DNA of 64,000 nucleotides from Alisma plantago-aquatica. Lineage: Eukaryota; Streptophyta; Magnoliopsida; Alismatales; Alismataceae. The translations under genes were made by a program, and so were the position numbers. Positions 33,790 through 48,173 of the stretch are shown one piece after another (position 1 is the first letter of the stretch; the number at the start of each line of letters is the position of its first letter). The stretch covers positions 470,697,879-470,761,878 of the forward strand of contig OY856413.1 of the NCBI GenBank assembly GCA_963693085.1, in the 5' to 3' direction. The notes beneath the pieces were generated by a model, which ran no database searches, was not told the DNA's origin, and saw only the letters and a list, made by a program, of their open reading frames with translations.

Positions 33790-35245
33790 TGCCCATTTAT
33801 ACCTAGCAAAGGATTCCATTCTGTGAGGATTAGAACATTTGTTTAGTTCCAACCATGAGTTCCCATAGCTCTATGGGAGAGTTCTAAGGTTCGAGAGAGC
33901 TGAAGAGCACACCATACATCCATCCCTTTGGTTTTCCTCCATCCACCATCATTTTCCATCATCTTATGCCTCAGTCCAGCCATTTCTAGCAATCTTCCAC
34001 CTCCATACATCCATTAAACCTGCTGTTTGGGGTGGAATGAAAGAGAAAGGAAGCTAAAGAATCTAGAAGTTCAAGGAGGAAAATCCCAAGGACAAGATTC
34101 AGCATTCTAGAGGCTAAGAAGTGTGAGCAACCTCACTTCCATGGACTAAATCTATTCTTCTTCCTCTATCTTCTACTGTTCTCCTTTGTTTCTTTGCAAA
34201 TGATGTTCTTCCATCTTTGTTCAGTTCCAATTATACTTGTCCATAGCTAGTTGATCTCCTTCTTGGATATGTAGCCCATTTTGGGCATATTTATGTACTT
34301 TACCTTAAGAAAGTAGTTTTATTCTAGATCTAGTTTATTTTCTATTATATCTTCTATTTTCAGTCAGGATTGTTGGTTTGCTTTATCTCTTTCTTGCTTG
34401 AACTTCCATTTCTACCAAGTTAGAGAGGTTAGTTGTAGAAATGTATAAGAGAAGGTAGTTTGGATCAAAATCTAAAAGGAGGAGATCTACGGGAGGATCT
34501 GTCTGAAGTACCTATACGAGATATCCTACTAAAACCTTGGATCTGGTCACACTTAGTTGGACATGGTCAGATTCAAATGAAATTGGCCGTATTTATTTCT
34601 ACTCGCATAGGTTCACAATCTATTTTTTGTGTTGATTCTCTATTATTCCTAACATCTATGGATATTTTGGACCTGAGAGGGTATCCAGGATATTCAGGGG
34701 TATTGATCTGATATCCTTCAGAAAGGTTTTTTTAATCTTTGGGGGGGGGTTATTCACGCTGCATAAGAGAGAGTGGGATGATCTCTACAGGAGAGAGTGG
34801 GATGATCCCCACAGGAATAACTACCATGATACATGCTTCATATGGATGTTAGTTGCTTGCTAGGGTGTTTGAGGGTTGTCTATGCCCGATAATAGGTGCA
34901 TAGACTGCCAAACCGTGGTTACATAGCAGGTACTCCTTCTCGTGATTAGTAGAATTTAAAAGACTCTATTTTATTTACTTTGTTTTGTTTTGTATCATTT
35001 TGCTAGACTAGTTCTGGTTCTTTACATATATCAACTACTAGTTTTTCTTAACTAATATAAGAGAAGTATATTAAGAATCCTAAACATCCCCACATCCCTT
35101 TATTTGACCATGTATATCTACTTCGACCCCCCTTTTGAGTTGTGAGGGTCCTTGAAGGTTGTAAACTATAAATTTAAAAGTCTGATTCTACTTTGGGATC
35201 ACTCCTCCACTTCTGGGAGTTATATCTTAGAGTCGATCAACTTTT

Positions 35246-35264
35246 TGGCACCGTTATTGGGGAT
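35246..35264 (+). other. Element E primer binding site (tRNA-Asp type)
   Basis: TGGCACCGTTATTGGGGAT begins a few bases after the LTR end. It is a two-to-three-mismatch form of TGGCGCCGTTGCCGGGGA, the Athila-type site seen intact in element F at 59277. Confidence 0.85.
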
Positions 35265-35432
35265 GTGGTTTTCCATGTTTACACTCATAAAGTTTTTGTT
35301 TTGTCAGCATAAGAGTGTACATATATGTATAGCTATTATTTTGTTTTGCACATAATTGTTCATATGTAATGAATAACTTTCCTTTTATTTATACTATCTA
35401 GGCACGAACCTTGCTTCAGTAAGGAAAGTATA

Positions 35433-36319
35433 ATGTCCACCTTCCCTCCAAAATTTTTTGATAGTTCTAACCATTGGAGAATGATTGAAAGTCGTGCACT
35501 CCAACTAGTCAATATATATTTGTCCCCACCGTCGTCATATGTAGATACCCTAACAACGGAGATTGTTGATCATCCCTCGTCCTCCACATTGTGGGATCAA
35601 GAACAAATAAGAGAAGTGGCGCTAGCAAGAGAAAGTGCTAAAGCATTCACATCTTGCTTAGCACCTAATCTCTAAAACCAAGAAGATCCATCTCAAGAGA
35701 TACTCAAAAGGTAAGATTATCAGGTTTGAGTAGCCATCGAGATCACAAATCATAGTAGAAGTATACTTCAAACTATTGAAAAGGGATTTATCCAGTTACA
35801 TAAGTTTAGAATAGTGCATGGAAGAATTGACAAATCTTGAAAACATTTCTACCCAAGTCTAGCAACTTCAAGAAGCGAATGTTGAACAAGGTAGGAGAGT
35901 ACAACAACTCATCAATGTAGTTACCGCATAGCTACAAGTACCAGAGCAAAACCATATAGACCTCAATCAGATAGACCACTCCATTAAACTTGATGAGGAA
36001 CATATGTCACCTTCCCATTTGGGGTACCATCTTGAATCATTAGGATTTTTATTTGAAGACTCACCTATTTAGGGAAAGCCTTCATTTCATCTAGAGGATC
36101 AACTTCTCAACCAATAGGGAATACTATTCATCTAAAGGAATGATTTGACAACGATAATTACTTACACTCTCCTCATGGCAGACAAACAACCTCAGAATTT
36201 GAAGGGGAGTTTGGGTGGGCTAATTAAACTTTTCCCCAAACTAAAGTGAATCCTCTCACCTTGACAGTTGTCGCTTTGTTTCAACTAGCACACCTACTAT
36301 GGTTTGGAATGACTTGTTT
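35433..36319 (+). pseudogene. Element E first coding remnant (left part)
   Basis: An ATG at 35433 opens 80 codons (FPPKFFDSSNHWRMIESRAL...), then stops break the frame. Beyond it one can follow a Gln-rich, coiled-coil-like stretch (QLQEANVEQGRRVQQL) and acidic sequence up to the G insertion. Its position after an Athila-type primer site suggests a gag, but I do not recognise the Gag domain of F in it. Confidence 0.5.
36315..36319. repeat. Target site duplication of element G, left copy
   Basis: TGTTT precedes the G left LTR and recurs at 48169-48173 right after the right LTR. Confidence 0.9.
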
Positions 36320-39300
36320 TGTGAGAACTCGTTACAGTAAATGAGATTACTCAAAACATAAAATACAATCAATCACTAATTAATCACATACCCAAAAATA
36401 TGGGTAAATTAAAACCGATTTCAACATCAACACCCACTAAAAACATTTGCATAAGAGCCTAACATCTTTCTTGTATCCATACTATGACAAGAATTTGATA
36501 CAAATTGTTCTATCGTCTTAGCCACAACTTATATATACAGGAGAACAATAATCATATATGCCACACAAACAACCATTAATATGCTAACAAAAGTCTGATT
36601 TATTTGAAAAACCATATACAAACTTTTCCTGCCTGGACCTGTGAGTACATGGATGACTCTAGGACACACTAGACATATAATCAACTTTATCAAAGATTCA
36701 TTACTATAGCTCCTCTTTGCTGTCACATGTTTGTTTTCATCACTTCTGATTACCTAAAAAAATGTGGCGAACCACAAGGGTGAGACCCATGTCCCAGCAA
36801 GAGATATAACCTCCAACAACGATTATTGATTACAACATTTTAAAGTAATTAAACAGTTAAGAAGTTTATTCAGATATAACAAATAAGCTCAACAACACTG
36901 ATGATTAACAAAATACATAAAGGAGCAGATAAGAACTATCATCATTAGCCAGACTATCATCATTTATCTTGTTGATAATATAAGCAATTCAGTAGCATAT
37001 GCATATCTAGCATCATGAGAAAATCTAATAACATAGAAAATCTATCATTATGAATAACTCTAGCCACACAAGCATAGCTAACAACATTAGCATGTCTATA
37101 GGTTGAACATATCAACATCATAAAAAGAGCTAACAACATAAGCACAATTATCTGGATAAGCAGGATTAGCATTATATGCATCTCTAGTTACAAAGGCATT
37201 GCTAGCATGATAAACATGAATAACAACATGAGATAGCTAGCATCATGATTATAATCAGCAGTAACAGTATAGTTATCAACATAATCATGGCTACTGTATG
37301 TATGCATCTACAATCTGAAGCATATCCACAACATAAGTATATCTACTATCTCTTAATTGGGCTAAGAATCATCTTTATGTAAAGCGAACAAACAAGGGTT
37401 ATCATCCAATGTGAAGTGTTGTGTATAACCCTAAATAGATACGCTATACGGCTGTATTACATCTTTTATTATGCCCTGAGGAAATTGAGGATACCACTCA
37501 AAATCCAACTGACCACTTCTAAGTCAAAATAAATGCCATACAAGATCTAGGAAGAGACGAACTCCTAAGATCTTCTTCACACCTGGTTAGTACATATCCA
37601 CCACAATGACACATAAGGTCAAGATACTACAGCCTAGTCCATCCTTAGTACATATCACGACACTAGTGAAAATATGTGGCTACACATACCCTACCATCAG
37701 AGGTACAAAAGCAGTTGTCCTCTAATATTATCACATATATAATCACCGAGACACGACCGCATCCATTCTCAAACTGAGGGCTAGGTATGACCACAGTCAT
37801 CCTCCCTAAACACTTGAATTTAGGATGACAAGCACCCCGCATACTCATCAGTAGGTGCTCCGAGTTTCCCTTAGGAATACTCATTTCACCATCTGACAAG
37901 TTCTGACACTCAAATGGATCTATGGAACAAGGCACTACATGATTAGAGTTTTACTTGATTAGTTATGCCAATTGGGTGAATTAAGGCTGCATCAAACAAG
38001 TGGACATACAAACCCTAATTCACTTCTAACAAGCATATAAATATCACAACTTCAAAAGATATAAAATGTGTGAAACATAATTTCTCATCTCATCATCACA
38101 TGGTACTATTCACTTGTCATTCATGAGACCACACTAGTCATCATACTATCATAAGATATAAATCCTTTTCATAATATCATAGGGTATAAACCCTTATCAA
38201 CACAATAGAATTACACCTCATTTAGGGCTCAACCATGCCCAAAGGTCATTAAGACCATCATACAATTCCCTACAAGATCATCATTATCATTCCATGCCTT
38301 ATAACAAGGCTCAACAACATCACTTACATATAATACACCATATCAGCACAATATTGCATTAATGAGGTAGGAGATATTCATAAACAATCATAACAGGCTT
38401 ATATTAACATTAATAACATTCCTTTATTACATCAACATGCAATGAATCTAGATATGATTAACACTCATCATATTCATAATGCACATGTTTAGTATAAGAA
38501 AGTATCAACCATGTGGCTATGATAACCACCAATGAACACATTAAGGTTATGATCATGTTAAGGAGGTTATTCTACCATCATTCCATCATATAAGAATGTT
38601 AAACATGGATACTCATCTTTATCTATTTGCATTAGAGTTAGGTTCAACATGATAAATTATATCAATGTTACTAATCATCACTTATACCCAAACCCTAACT
38701 CACGACATCCCCATTGGATCATGGATGCATAGGGTGAACCATCACGATCACATTCCATACTATTCTCAAGTATGAACCCACACATAAATCAAGGTGTAAC
38801 CATCAGATTATACAATACTAGGGTTTCAACAACATTAACATAGTACTTCATGATTGTATTAGTCATTCAAGGACTATTCATACCCAATTACCATCATTTA
38901 GTTATATTAATGCTAGTTATAACAAGCTATAACTCATTAGGGTTACATATCAACACAATATGATTATCATCCCTTCTATTCATATGAGTGAATAGGTAAG
39001 ACTACCTTATTAAGGGTAACCCTCCATTTGTTCCATCATCATTCAACCCCTATCACCATACCATAATGTCACCCAGAACCATTGGATGTTTAAAAGGTAA
39101 GACCATTAGTTGTTTACATAAATAAACACATTGAATGAATAATATATGATGTTATTGAGTTTTGATCTATAAAAGTCACCATTTAACCCTAGAAATCCTT
39201 TGGTTAACAACTATAAGGGTTCCATTGAGAGTAGGGTAAAACCCATAAGCTCCTTAAGTTGATCATATAAAGGAAACCATCTAAATCACGTTATTATGAC

Positions 39301-41078
39301 AAACATATTACATTAGACATCATTCCACTTTATTGGAGGAATAAACATTATATCTTGACCATTGGGTCAAGTTCATATATTAAAACCATCAATTAAAGTA
39401 TAGATCCGACCATTGCATCAAGTGACCCAAGAAACCATTGATCTAAGGCTTAGTTGATGCTACAACTACAATGCTTGACTCAAACTAGGTTTTAGAGACA
39501 TGATCCACCATCATTAGTGACCCTTATATTCACCATAGGTTGTTATATCAATTCTATATTCATTAATCAACATCAAATATTAACTTAGTGTCGCAATTGA
39601 TTGATAACATCAATAGGGTACTTAATGGTTGATCATTAAACTTATAATTGGTCCAAAACCTGACATAAGGGAGTGACAATAGGTTGTCACCATCATTTGA
39701 AACCCTTTATCACGACCATCAGTTGTCATGAAGACAACACCATAGGGTTGTTGCAATGATACCATCATCGGATCATGGTTTATAGAAGAAATCAGCTTTA
39801 AATCCTAAAATTGACAGTTGGTTGATAGGTTCTTACAACCATAGGTTGTCAAACCAACCTGATACAAGTCATATTATACCTTAGGAATAACGTACACATG
39901 ATCACATGTTCATCTACAACTGAAATCAGAACAGGGAACATTATAAAAATTGAAATACAAGTCAAGCATAGCTTTTTAGTGCATAAATCATCATTTTCAA
40001 GAAAGAACATGATCTAGAAAGCTTATGGTAAGCAATAAACGTGGAACAAGTTATAAAACTTGCCTCTAATGAGAATATGAAACCACACACAAAAGAAATA
40101 TCGAGCAGGTAGGGTAGAAAATCCGAGAATAAGCTATGAATTCGTCCATCTAGCATCTTTCTTCATCAAATGAGCAAACCCTAAGCATAAGGAGCAAGAA
40201 AGGTAGGGTTTTAGAGCTTTACAACAAATTCTACCATGGAACAGAAAGGTTTAGACCTAGAGGAAGGTCTAAGGAAGGAGAAGAGAAAGATAAATGGAGA
40301 AGGAAGGAAGAAAATAACTTGCCTTTGTCGAAATCCCTAGAAGATGACCTTGGAAACCCTAGGTAGGGCTAAATGGAGCTCTAGGAGACCTTCTTCTCCA
40401 AAAAGAGGTTGTCTTGTACCTTAGAGAACTTGGTTCTGCAGAAAAACAGAGGGGAGTCGTTTCTCCAGGCTAAAGGAAAGAGAAAGCAAGCATAGTTTCG
40501 AACTTGGGCAAGGAAGAGGTAAATATAGCCCATGGATAAGGATGGAAGCAAGCATGAGGTGTAAAAGTAGCTTCCCCATGTTTATATGGCCTTAAACTAT
40601 TAAGAATATACAAGCACATACACAATAAGATCCCCCACTATCCTTATATACTTTCTTAGATATTTTTTTTGTCGAATTTCCCAGCCAATCACATAATTCC
40701 TTAGTTGATAGCTACTTAAGGTAGCTCATTCGTGAAGGGGTAAACCCTAAAATACCCTTGGAGAAAATACCTTCAAAGCAAAGTTTAAATAGGTGCCCCA
40801 TGGTTCAAAAAGATCAAGAATTATGATAGAATATCCAAGGAACATAATGCAAGTGATAAATTGCAAAGAAAACCTCTCAATTGGGTAAATTGCATAATAG
40901 TCCAAAATGTACATAAAATTGCATAATTTGCTCAAACAATGTCCAAATTGGACCAAATTTGAAAATTACGCTTGTCTTATGATTTAAAAGCATATCACAT
41001 GGCTATATTAGGGTTCTAAGAATTCAATTATGGTAATTAAGAATATTCAACTTATTAAGCAAGTTCAGGGGCCTTACA
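36320..41078 (-). repeat. Element G 3' LTR (left)
   Basis: A 4759-base LTR, very similar to the right one. The part 36880-37370 is built of AGCATNATC/ATAAC-like words, and 38980-39860 of ACCATYRGTT-like words. Relative to the right copy it lacks a 43-base segment near 39248 and keeps a roughly 40-base segment at about 39944-39984. No gene is seen. Confidence 0.93.
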
Positions 41079-43411
41079 ACTATAAACCCCTAACACGGAT
41101 TTCGCCCCCGAAATCCAAGGTAAACAAAGATGGGTACTTTCTTTGCACCTCATCCTATTACCTTCACATGGTTACTTGCATATCATGGTGATGTCACATC
41201 ATTCATACATATCTCATCTTGGGTCAGCACAAAAACCCCCATCTAAGAAGACATTCTCAATATGGTATGTAGAAACTTATTGTGTCATCTGTACAACTCT
41301 AGTAGTAATGTTCAACTTTAAATTCTAGCTATGATCCTAAAATTATATCTATTGTATCAATATATTACTTAAAAGTCATACTTGCTAGCTTTTTACCAAT
41401 CATGACATGTGTCCCATACCATTCCTTGAAGCACATAAAAAAAGCAATGTATCCATCCTCCTTTTTTTATACACTAACACTAGAACTCTTGTCAGTTCTT
41501 TTTCAGCATCAAAAGAAATGTTGATGCTGGAAGTTGTCATTCCATACAAGGAAACATCATTCATAGTCAACCTTGTTAGGGGTGAAACAACAACACTATC
41601 TTTACCTTACTAGGATTTACACAACCTACTTAGAAGACATATAATGATCCCATAAAGACATTTAGTCAACCTCATCTCACTCTTGTTCAACTTATCTCAT
41701 AGATATTGATACTTTCACAACCCTAACATTTTTGAATAAGTATTGATCATATTTTTGACCATATTTGAAATACTTTCACATGTCATAATTTAAAGCTTTA
41801 TATAACTTGTATGACATGAGTAGAACACTATGTTCCTCCTATTCATAAATTCTATTTGTACTTTGGTTACTTTGAAGGACATAACCATAAACTCATCATG
41901 GTCATGTGAATTATGTCATCCAATCTAACTCTTATGCATTGATATTTGATCATAGGTTTATCTTAAAGTAACACGGTATAGCATATCTATTGACCAACAA
42001 ACCATCTATCCTTGATAGTGGTCCTATCCCGCTATCACTGAAACATACACAACATTATAGAATCACCTTTTTTATAAATAACATTTAGAGGGTCATCATC
42101 AACTCTCTATCTCTAAGGGAGAGGAATACTTGGAATGTTCATTTAATAAACATCTCCAACCTTCACATATTTCTCATACTATTGATACATCTTGGATACC
42201 AGGATTTATTACCTTGGTATCCTCCTCATGTACTATAAGGAACTCACATCATTATCTCATCCACTTTTACCAACATAAAAAATATAAAGCCATATAAGAG
42301 GAGTCTTCCTAATTATTGGAAGGCTCAAAAGAAAACTTATCACGAACTTTATGATCTTGGAACCACAGTCCAAGCAACTTTATGCTATAATAAGCTATCC
42401 ACCCTCATGTTTACAACAAATACACACATACCAAGTGGCAATGATCCACTTGAAAGTTGTGCCCTAGAAATAAAAGACACAAAGGAAAACACACTTCCCA
42501 CGTCATAGCAACATTATTCAAGGGTCACTAGCAAAAAGGTAACCAATTCTATTTTCATTATGCAGGATACAACTTCTTATGTATCATTTTACCTTTTTCA
42601 TTTCGGGTTCCTTGCCATTAGAATAGGAATCATCATGATTAACATATCTCATTACTTCTTCCTTGATGACTATTTATCACACTTGGTATGTTCTCTTATT
42701 TTATTAGGTTTTTTAACCACTTATCGACAAGTAAATCATCATATTCCACATTTTCTTCATTAAATCAGGATCATCTCCCTTAATTTCTTTCACATGCCAT
42801 GCTGATTTTTCATTAACACTTTCTTACACACATAGGTTGGTCTGATATTAACTCAGGTTCCACCTTATTTCTTTGCCATTGTTCCCATTCATCTTCTCAT
42901 TTTGTACTTGTAATAGGAGTTCTCTCTATCTTATGTGGATTTCATACCTTGATTCACTTTATAAGCATAGACTTGTTTGTCTTTTACTTTATTATCTTAT
43001 TGAATCACATCTTAAATAACTCATCCTTTCCTTATTTGTATTCAGATTTAGATTTCATGGTGTTGTATCTTTCTCTTATGTTTACCAAACATTCAAGTTT
43101 TGATAGATAATGATGCAATTATCATCTTCTTTAAGGTAGGATTGAGATATTCACACCATGATTTCTTATTTGTTATGCTCTTTAGATTGTCTCAAAATGA
43201 CTACTTGATCAAAGTAATCAGAAAGATAGCAATCTAAGAGTTCCATACTTACCTTTTCTTCAATAATTGAATACCTGGCCAGGGCACCCAAATACTGAGA
43301 TTAGGCACTATAAACCATATTTTTATGTCATATTCCTAACTTAGACATCATCCTAGTCCTAAGTCCTAGTGTCCATGTAGACTCAGTGAACCTAAAGATC
43401 TGATACCAACT
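41079..43411 (-). pseudogene. Element G interior: gag, protease, RNase H and chromodomain scraps
   Basis: Near the left end, minus-strand GATTTCGGGGGCGAAAT is the motif before the polypurine tract. Just upstream, 41130-41200 reads as a chromodomain scrap ending KYPSL. At 41400-41500 a frame LTRVLVLVYKK...LLFLCASRNGMG corresponds to the RNase H start of D. At 42355-42510 the DNA resembles the protease region of D (26740-26890). RNase H and chromodomain are about 0.3 kb apart, not about 1.9 kb as in D, so integrase is gone. At the right end a TTGGTATCAGATCTTTAGG primer site adjoins the LTR. Confidence 0.72.
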
Positions 43412-46400
43412 TGTGAGAACCCGTTACACAAAATGAGATTACTCAAAACATAAAACATAATCAATCACTAATTAATGACATACCCAAAAATATGGGTATA
43501 TTAAAACTAATTTCAACATCAACACCCACTCAAAAACATTTGCATAAGAGCCCAACATCTTTCTTGTATCCATACTATGCCAAGAATTTGATACAAATCG
43601 TTCTATCGTCTTAGCCACAACATATATATACAGGAGAACAGTAATCGTATATGCCACACAAACAAGCATTAATATGCTAACAAAAGTCTGATTTATTTGA
43701 AACACCATATACAAACTTTTCCTTCCCGGACCTGAGAGTACAGGGACGACTCTAGGACACACTAGACATATAATTAACTTTATTAAAGATTCATTACTAT
43801 AGCTCCTCTTTGCTTCCACATGTTTATTTTCGTCACTTCTGATTACCTAAAAAATGTGGCGAACCACAAGGGTAAGACCCATGTCCCAACAAAAGATATA
43901 ACCTCCAACAACAATTATTGATTACAAAATTTTTAAGTAATTAAACAATTAAGCAGTTTAATCATATATAACAAATAAGCTCATCAACACTGATGATTAG
44001 AAAAATACATAAAGGAGAAGATAATAACTATCATCATTTGCCAGACTGTCATCATTTATCTTGTTGACAATATAAGCAATTCAGTAGCATATGCATATCT
44101 AGCATCATGAGCATGTCTAGTAACATAGAATCTCTATTATTATGAACAAATCTAGCCACATAAGCATAGATAACAACATTAGCATGTCTAATAGGTTGAA
44201 CATATCAACATCATAAAAAGAGCTAACAACATAAGCACAATTATATGGATAAGCATGATTAGCATTATATGCATCTCTAGTTACAAAGGCATGGCTAGCA
44301 TGCTAAACATAACTGACAACATGATATAGCTAGCATCATGATTATAATCAACAGTAGCAGTATAGTTATCAACATAATCATAGCTACTGTATGTACACAT
44401 CTACAATCTTAAGCATATCCACAACATAAGTATATCTACTATCTCTTAATTGTGCTAAGCATCATCTTTATGTAAAGAGAACAAACAAGGGTTATCATCC
44501 AATGTGAAGCGTCATGTATAAACCTAAACAGATATGATGTATGGCTGTATTACATCTTCTATTATGCCCTAAGGAAATCGAGGATACCATTCAAAATTCA
44601 ACTGACCACTGCTAAGTCGAAATCAATGCCATACAAGATCTAGGAAGAGCCAAACTCCTAAGATCTTCTCTTCCCCTGATTAGTACGGGTCCACCACAGC
44701 GACACATAAGGTCAAGCTGCTATAGCCTAGTCCATCCTTGGTACACAACACGACACTAGTGAAAAGTGGTGGGTACGCATACCCTACCATATGAGGTATA
44801 AAAGCAGTTGTCCTCTAATATTACCACATATATAATCATTGAGACACGACCACAACCATTCTCAAACTGAGGGCTAGGTATGACCGCAGTCATCCTCTCT
44901 AAACACTTGAATTCAGGCTAACAAGCACCCCACATACTCATCAGTAGGGGCTCTGAGTTTCCCTTAGGAATACTCATTTCTCCATCTGGCAAGTTCTGAC
45001 ACTCAGATGGATCTACGGCACAGGGCACTGCATGATTAGAGTTTCACTTGATTAGTTATGCCAATTGGGTGAATTAAGGCTGCATCAAACAAGTGGACAT
45101 AAAAACCCTAATTCACTTCTAACAAGCATATAAATATCACAACTTCAAAATATATAAAATGTGTGAAACATAATTTCTCATCTCATCATCACATGGTACT
45201 ATTCACTTGCCATTCATGAGACCACACTAGTCATCATACTATCACAAGATATAAATCCTTTTCACAATATCATCTTGTATCAACCCTTATGAACACAAGC
45301 GGATTACACCTCATTCAGGGCTCAACCATGCCCAAAGGTCATTAAGACCATCATATTATTCCCTACAAGATCATCATTATCTTTCCATTCCTTATAACAA
45401 AGCTCAACAACATCAGTTACATATAATACACCAGATCAGCACAATATTGCATTAATGATCTAGGAGATATTCATAAACAATCATAACAGGGTTATATTAA
45501 CATTAAGAACATTCCTTTATTACATCAACATGCAAGTAATCTAGATTTGATTAACACTCATCATATTCATAATGCACATGTTTAGCATAAGAAAGTATCA
45601 ACCATGTGGCTATGATAACCACCAATGAACACATTAAGGTTATGATCATGTTAAGGAGGTTATTCTACCATCATTCCATCATATAACAATGTTAAACATG
45701 GATACTCATCTTTATCTATTTGCATTAGAGTTAGGTTCAACATGATAAATTATATCAATGTTACTAATCATCACTTATACCAAAACCCTAACTCACGACA
45801 TCCCCATTGGATCATGGATGCATAAGGTGAACCATCACCATCACATTCCATACTATTCTCAAGTATGAACCCACACATAAATCTAGGTGTAACCATTGGA
45901 TTATAGCATACTAAGGTTTCAACAACATTAACATAGTACTTCATGATTGTATTAGTCATTCAAGGACTATTCATACCCAATTACCATCATTTAGTTATAT
46001 TAAAGCTAGGTATAACAAGCTATACCTCATTAGGGTTACATATCAATACAATATTATTATCATCCCTTCTATTCATATGAGTGAATAGGTAAGAATACCT
46101 TATTAAGGGTAACCCTCCATTTGTTCCATCATCATTCAACCCCTATCACCATACCACAATGTCACCCATAACCATTGGATGTTTAAAAGGTAAGACCATT
46201 GGTTGTTTACATAAGTAAACACCTTGAATGAATCATATATGATGTTATTGAGTTGTGATCTATCAAACTCACCATTAAACCCTAGACATCCTTTGGTTAA
46301 CAACAATAAGGGTTCCGTTGAGAGTAGGGTAAAACCCACAATCGACTGTTCATTTAAAACAAGCTATCCAATGTCAACAATTAAGCTCCTTAAGTTGATC

Positions 46401-48168
46401 ATATAAAGGAAACCATCTAAATCACATTATTACGCCAACATATTACATTAGACATCATTCAACTTTATTTGTGGAATAAACATTATATCTTGACCATTGG
46501 GTCAAGTTCATATATTAAAACCATCAATTAAAGTATAGATCCGACCATTGCATCAAGTGACCCAAGAAACCATTGGTCTAAAGCTTAGTTGATGCTACAA
46601 CTACAAAGCTTGACTCAAAATAGGTTTTAGAGACATGATCCACCATAACTAGTGACCCTTAATTCACCATAGGTTGTTAGATCAATTCTATATTCTTTAA
46701 TAAACATCAAATATTAAGCTAATGTCGCAATTGATTGATAACATCAGTAGGGTACTTAATGGTTGATCATTAAACTTCTAATTGGTCCAAAACTTGACCT
46801 AAGGGGGTGATCATAGATTGTCACAATCATTTGACACCCTTGATCACGACCATCAGTTGTCATGAAGACAACACTATAGGTTTGTTTCAATGGTACCATC
46901 ATCGGGTCATGGTTTATAGAAGAAATCAACTTTAAACCCTAAAATTGACCATTGGTTGATAGGTGCTTAGCACCATAGGTTGTCAAAACAACCTGATCTA
47001 AGTGATATTATACCTTATAAATAACCTACACATGATCACAGGTTCATATAGAACTGAAACCAGGACAGGGAACATTATAAATCATCATTTTCAAGCAAGA
47101 ACATGATCTAGAAAGCTTATGGTAAGCAATAAAAGTAGAAAAAGTTATAAAACTTGCCTCTAATGAGAATATGAAACCACACAAAGAAGAAATCTCGAGA
47201 AGGTAGGGTAGAAAATCCAAGAATATGCTATGGGTTCGTCCATCTAGCACCTTTCTTTATCAAATGAGCAAACCCTAAGCTTAAGGAGCAAGAAAGGTAG
47301 GGTTTTAGATATTTAGAGCAAATTCTACCATGGAACAACAAGGTTCCAACCTGTAGGAAGGTCTAAGGAACATGAAGAGCAAGATAAATGGATAAGAAAG
47401 GAAGAAAATAACTTTCCTTGGTCGAAATCCCTAGAAGATGACCTTGGAAACCCTAGGTAGGGCTAAATGGAGCTCTAGGAGACCTTCTTCTCCAAAAAGA
47501 GGTTGTCTTCTACCTTAGAGAAGTTGGTTCCGTAGTAAAACAGAGGGTATTCGTTGCTCCAGGTTAAAGGAACGAGAAAGCAAGCATAGTTTCGAACTTG
47601 GGCAAGGAAGAGGTAACTATAGCCCATGGATAAGGATGGAAGCAAGCATGAGGTGTAAAAGTAGCTTCCCCATGTTTATATGGCCTTAAACTATTAAGAA
47701 TATACAAAAACACACAAGAAACTTCCCCACCATCCTTATACCTCTGCTTAGCTTTCCTTCATCGAATTTCCCAGCTAATCACATAATTCCTTAGTTGATA
47801 GCTACTAATGGTAGCTCATCCGTGAAGGGGTAAACCCTAAAATACCCTTGGAGAAAATACCTTGAAATCAAGGTTTAAATAGGAGCCCCATAGTTAAAAA
47901 AGATAAAGAATGATGAGATAATATCCAAGGAACATAATGCAAGTGATAAATTGCAAAGAAAACCTCTCAATTGGGTAAATTGCAGAAAAGTCCAAAATAT
48001 GCATAAAATTGCATAACTTGCTCAAACAATGTCCAAATTGGACAAAATTTGAAACTTAGGTCAATATTATGATTTCAAAACATATCACAAGGTTATATTT
48101 GGGTTCTAATCATTTAATTATGGTAATTAAGCATATTCAACTTATTAAGCAAGTTTAGGGGCCTTACA
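43412..48168 (-). repeat. Element G 5' LTR (right)
   Basis: A 4757-base LTR. It carries a 43-base segment near 46339-46381 absent from the left copy and lacks the roughly 40-base segment noted there, where the join at ATTATAAATCATC keeps one copy of a short ATAAA repeat. The ACCATYRGTT-like cluster spans about 46160-47000. Confidence 0.93.
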
Positions 48169-48173
48169 TGTTT
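48169..48173. repeat. Target site duplication of element G, right copy
   Basis: TGTTT, identical to 36315-36319; element E resumes here. Confidence 0.9.

Larger units (their letters stand above)
33220..35239 (+). repeat. Element E 5' LTR (Athila-like)
   Basis: About 2.02 kb from TGATAACATC to ...GTCGATCA. The end is fixed by the primer site that follows. The start is set by likeness to the F LTR, which begins TGATACC, and is less certain. The LTR holds a TATA-like site, a degenerate ATCGG motif cluster, a run of ten G (about 34740-34749) and short direct repeats (GAGAGTGGGATGAT twice near 34770-34805). Confidence 0.75.
36320..48168 (-). mobile_element. Element G: internally deleted chromovirus, minus strand
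   Basis: An 11.85 kb element made of two 4.76 kb LTRs and an interior of only 2.3 kb, so LTRs make up about 80% of it. On the minus strand LTRs start TGTAAGGCCCC and end TTCTCACA. The interior keeps scraps of gag, protease, RNase H and chromodomain, resembling element D. It is flanked by TGTTT and lies in element E. It could move only with proteins from another element. Confidence 0.93.

Noticed and set aside
39060..39860. Repeated ACCAT words as a satellite array
   Set aside because: No fixed period or unit length; it is an irregular motif cluster in an LTR.
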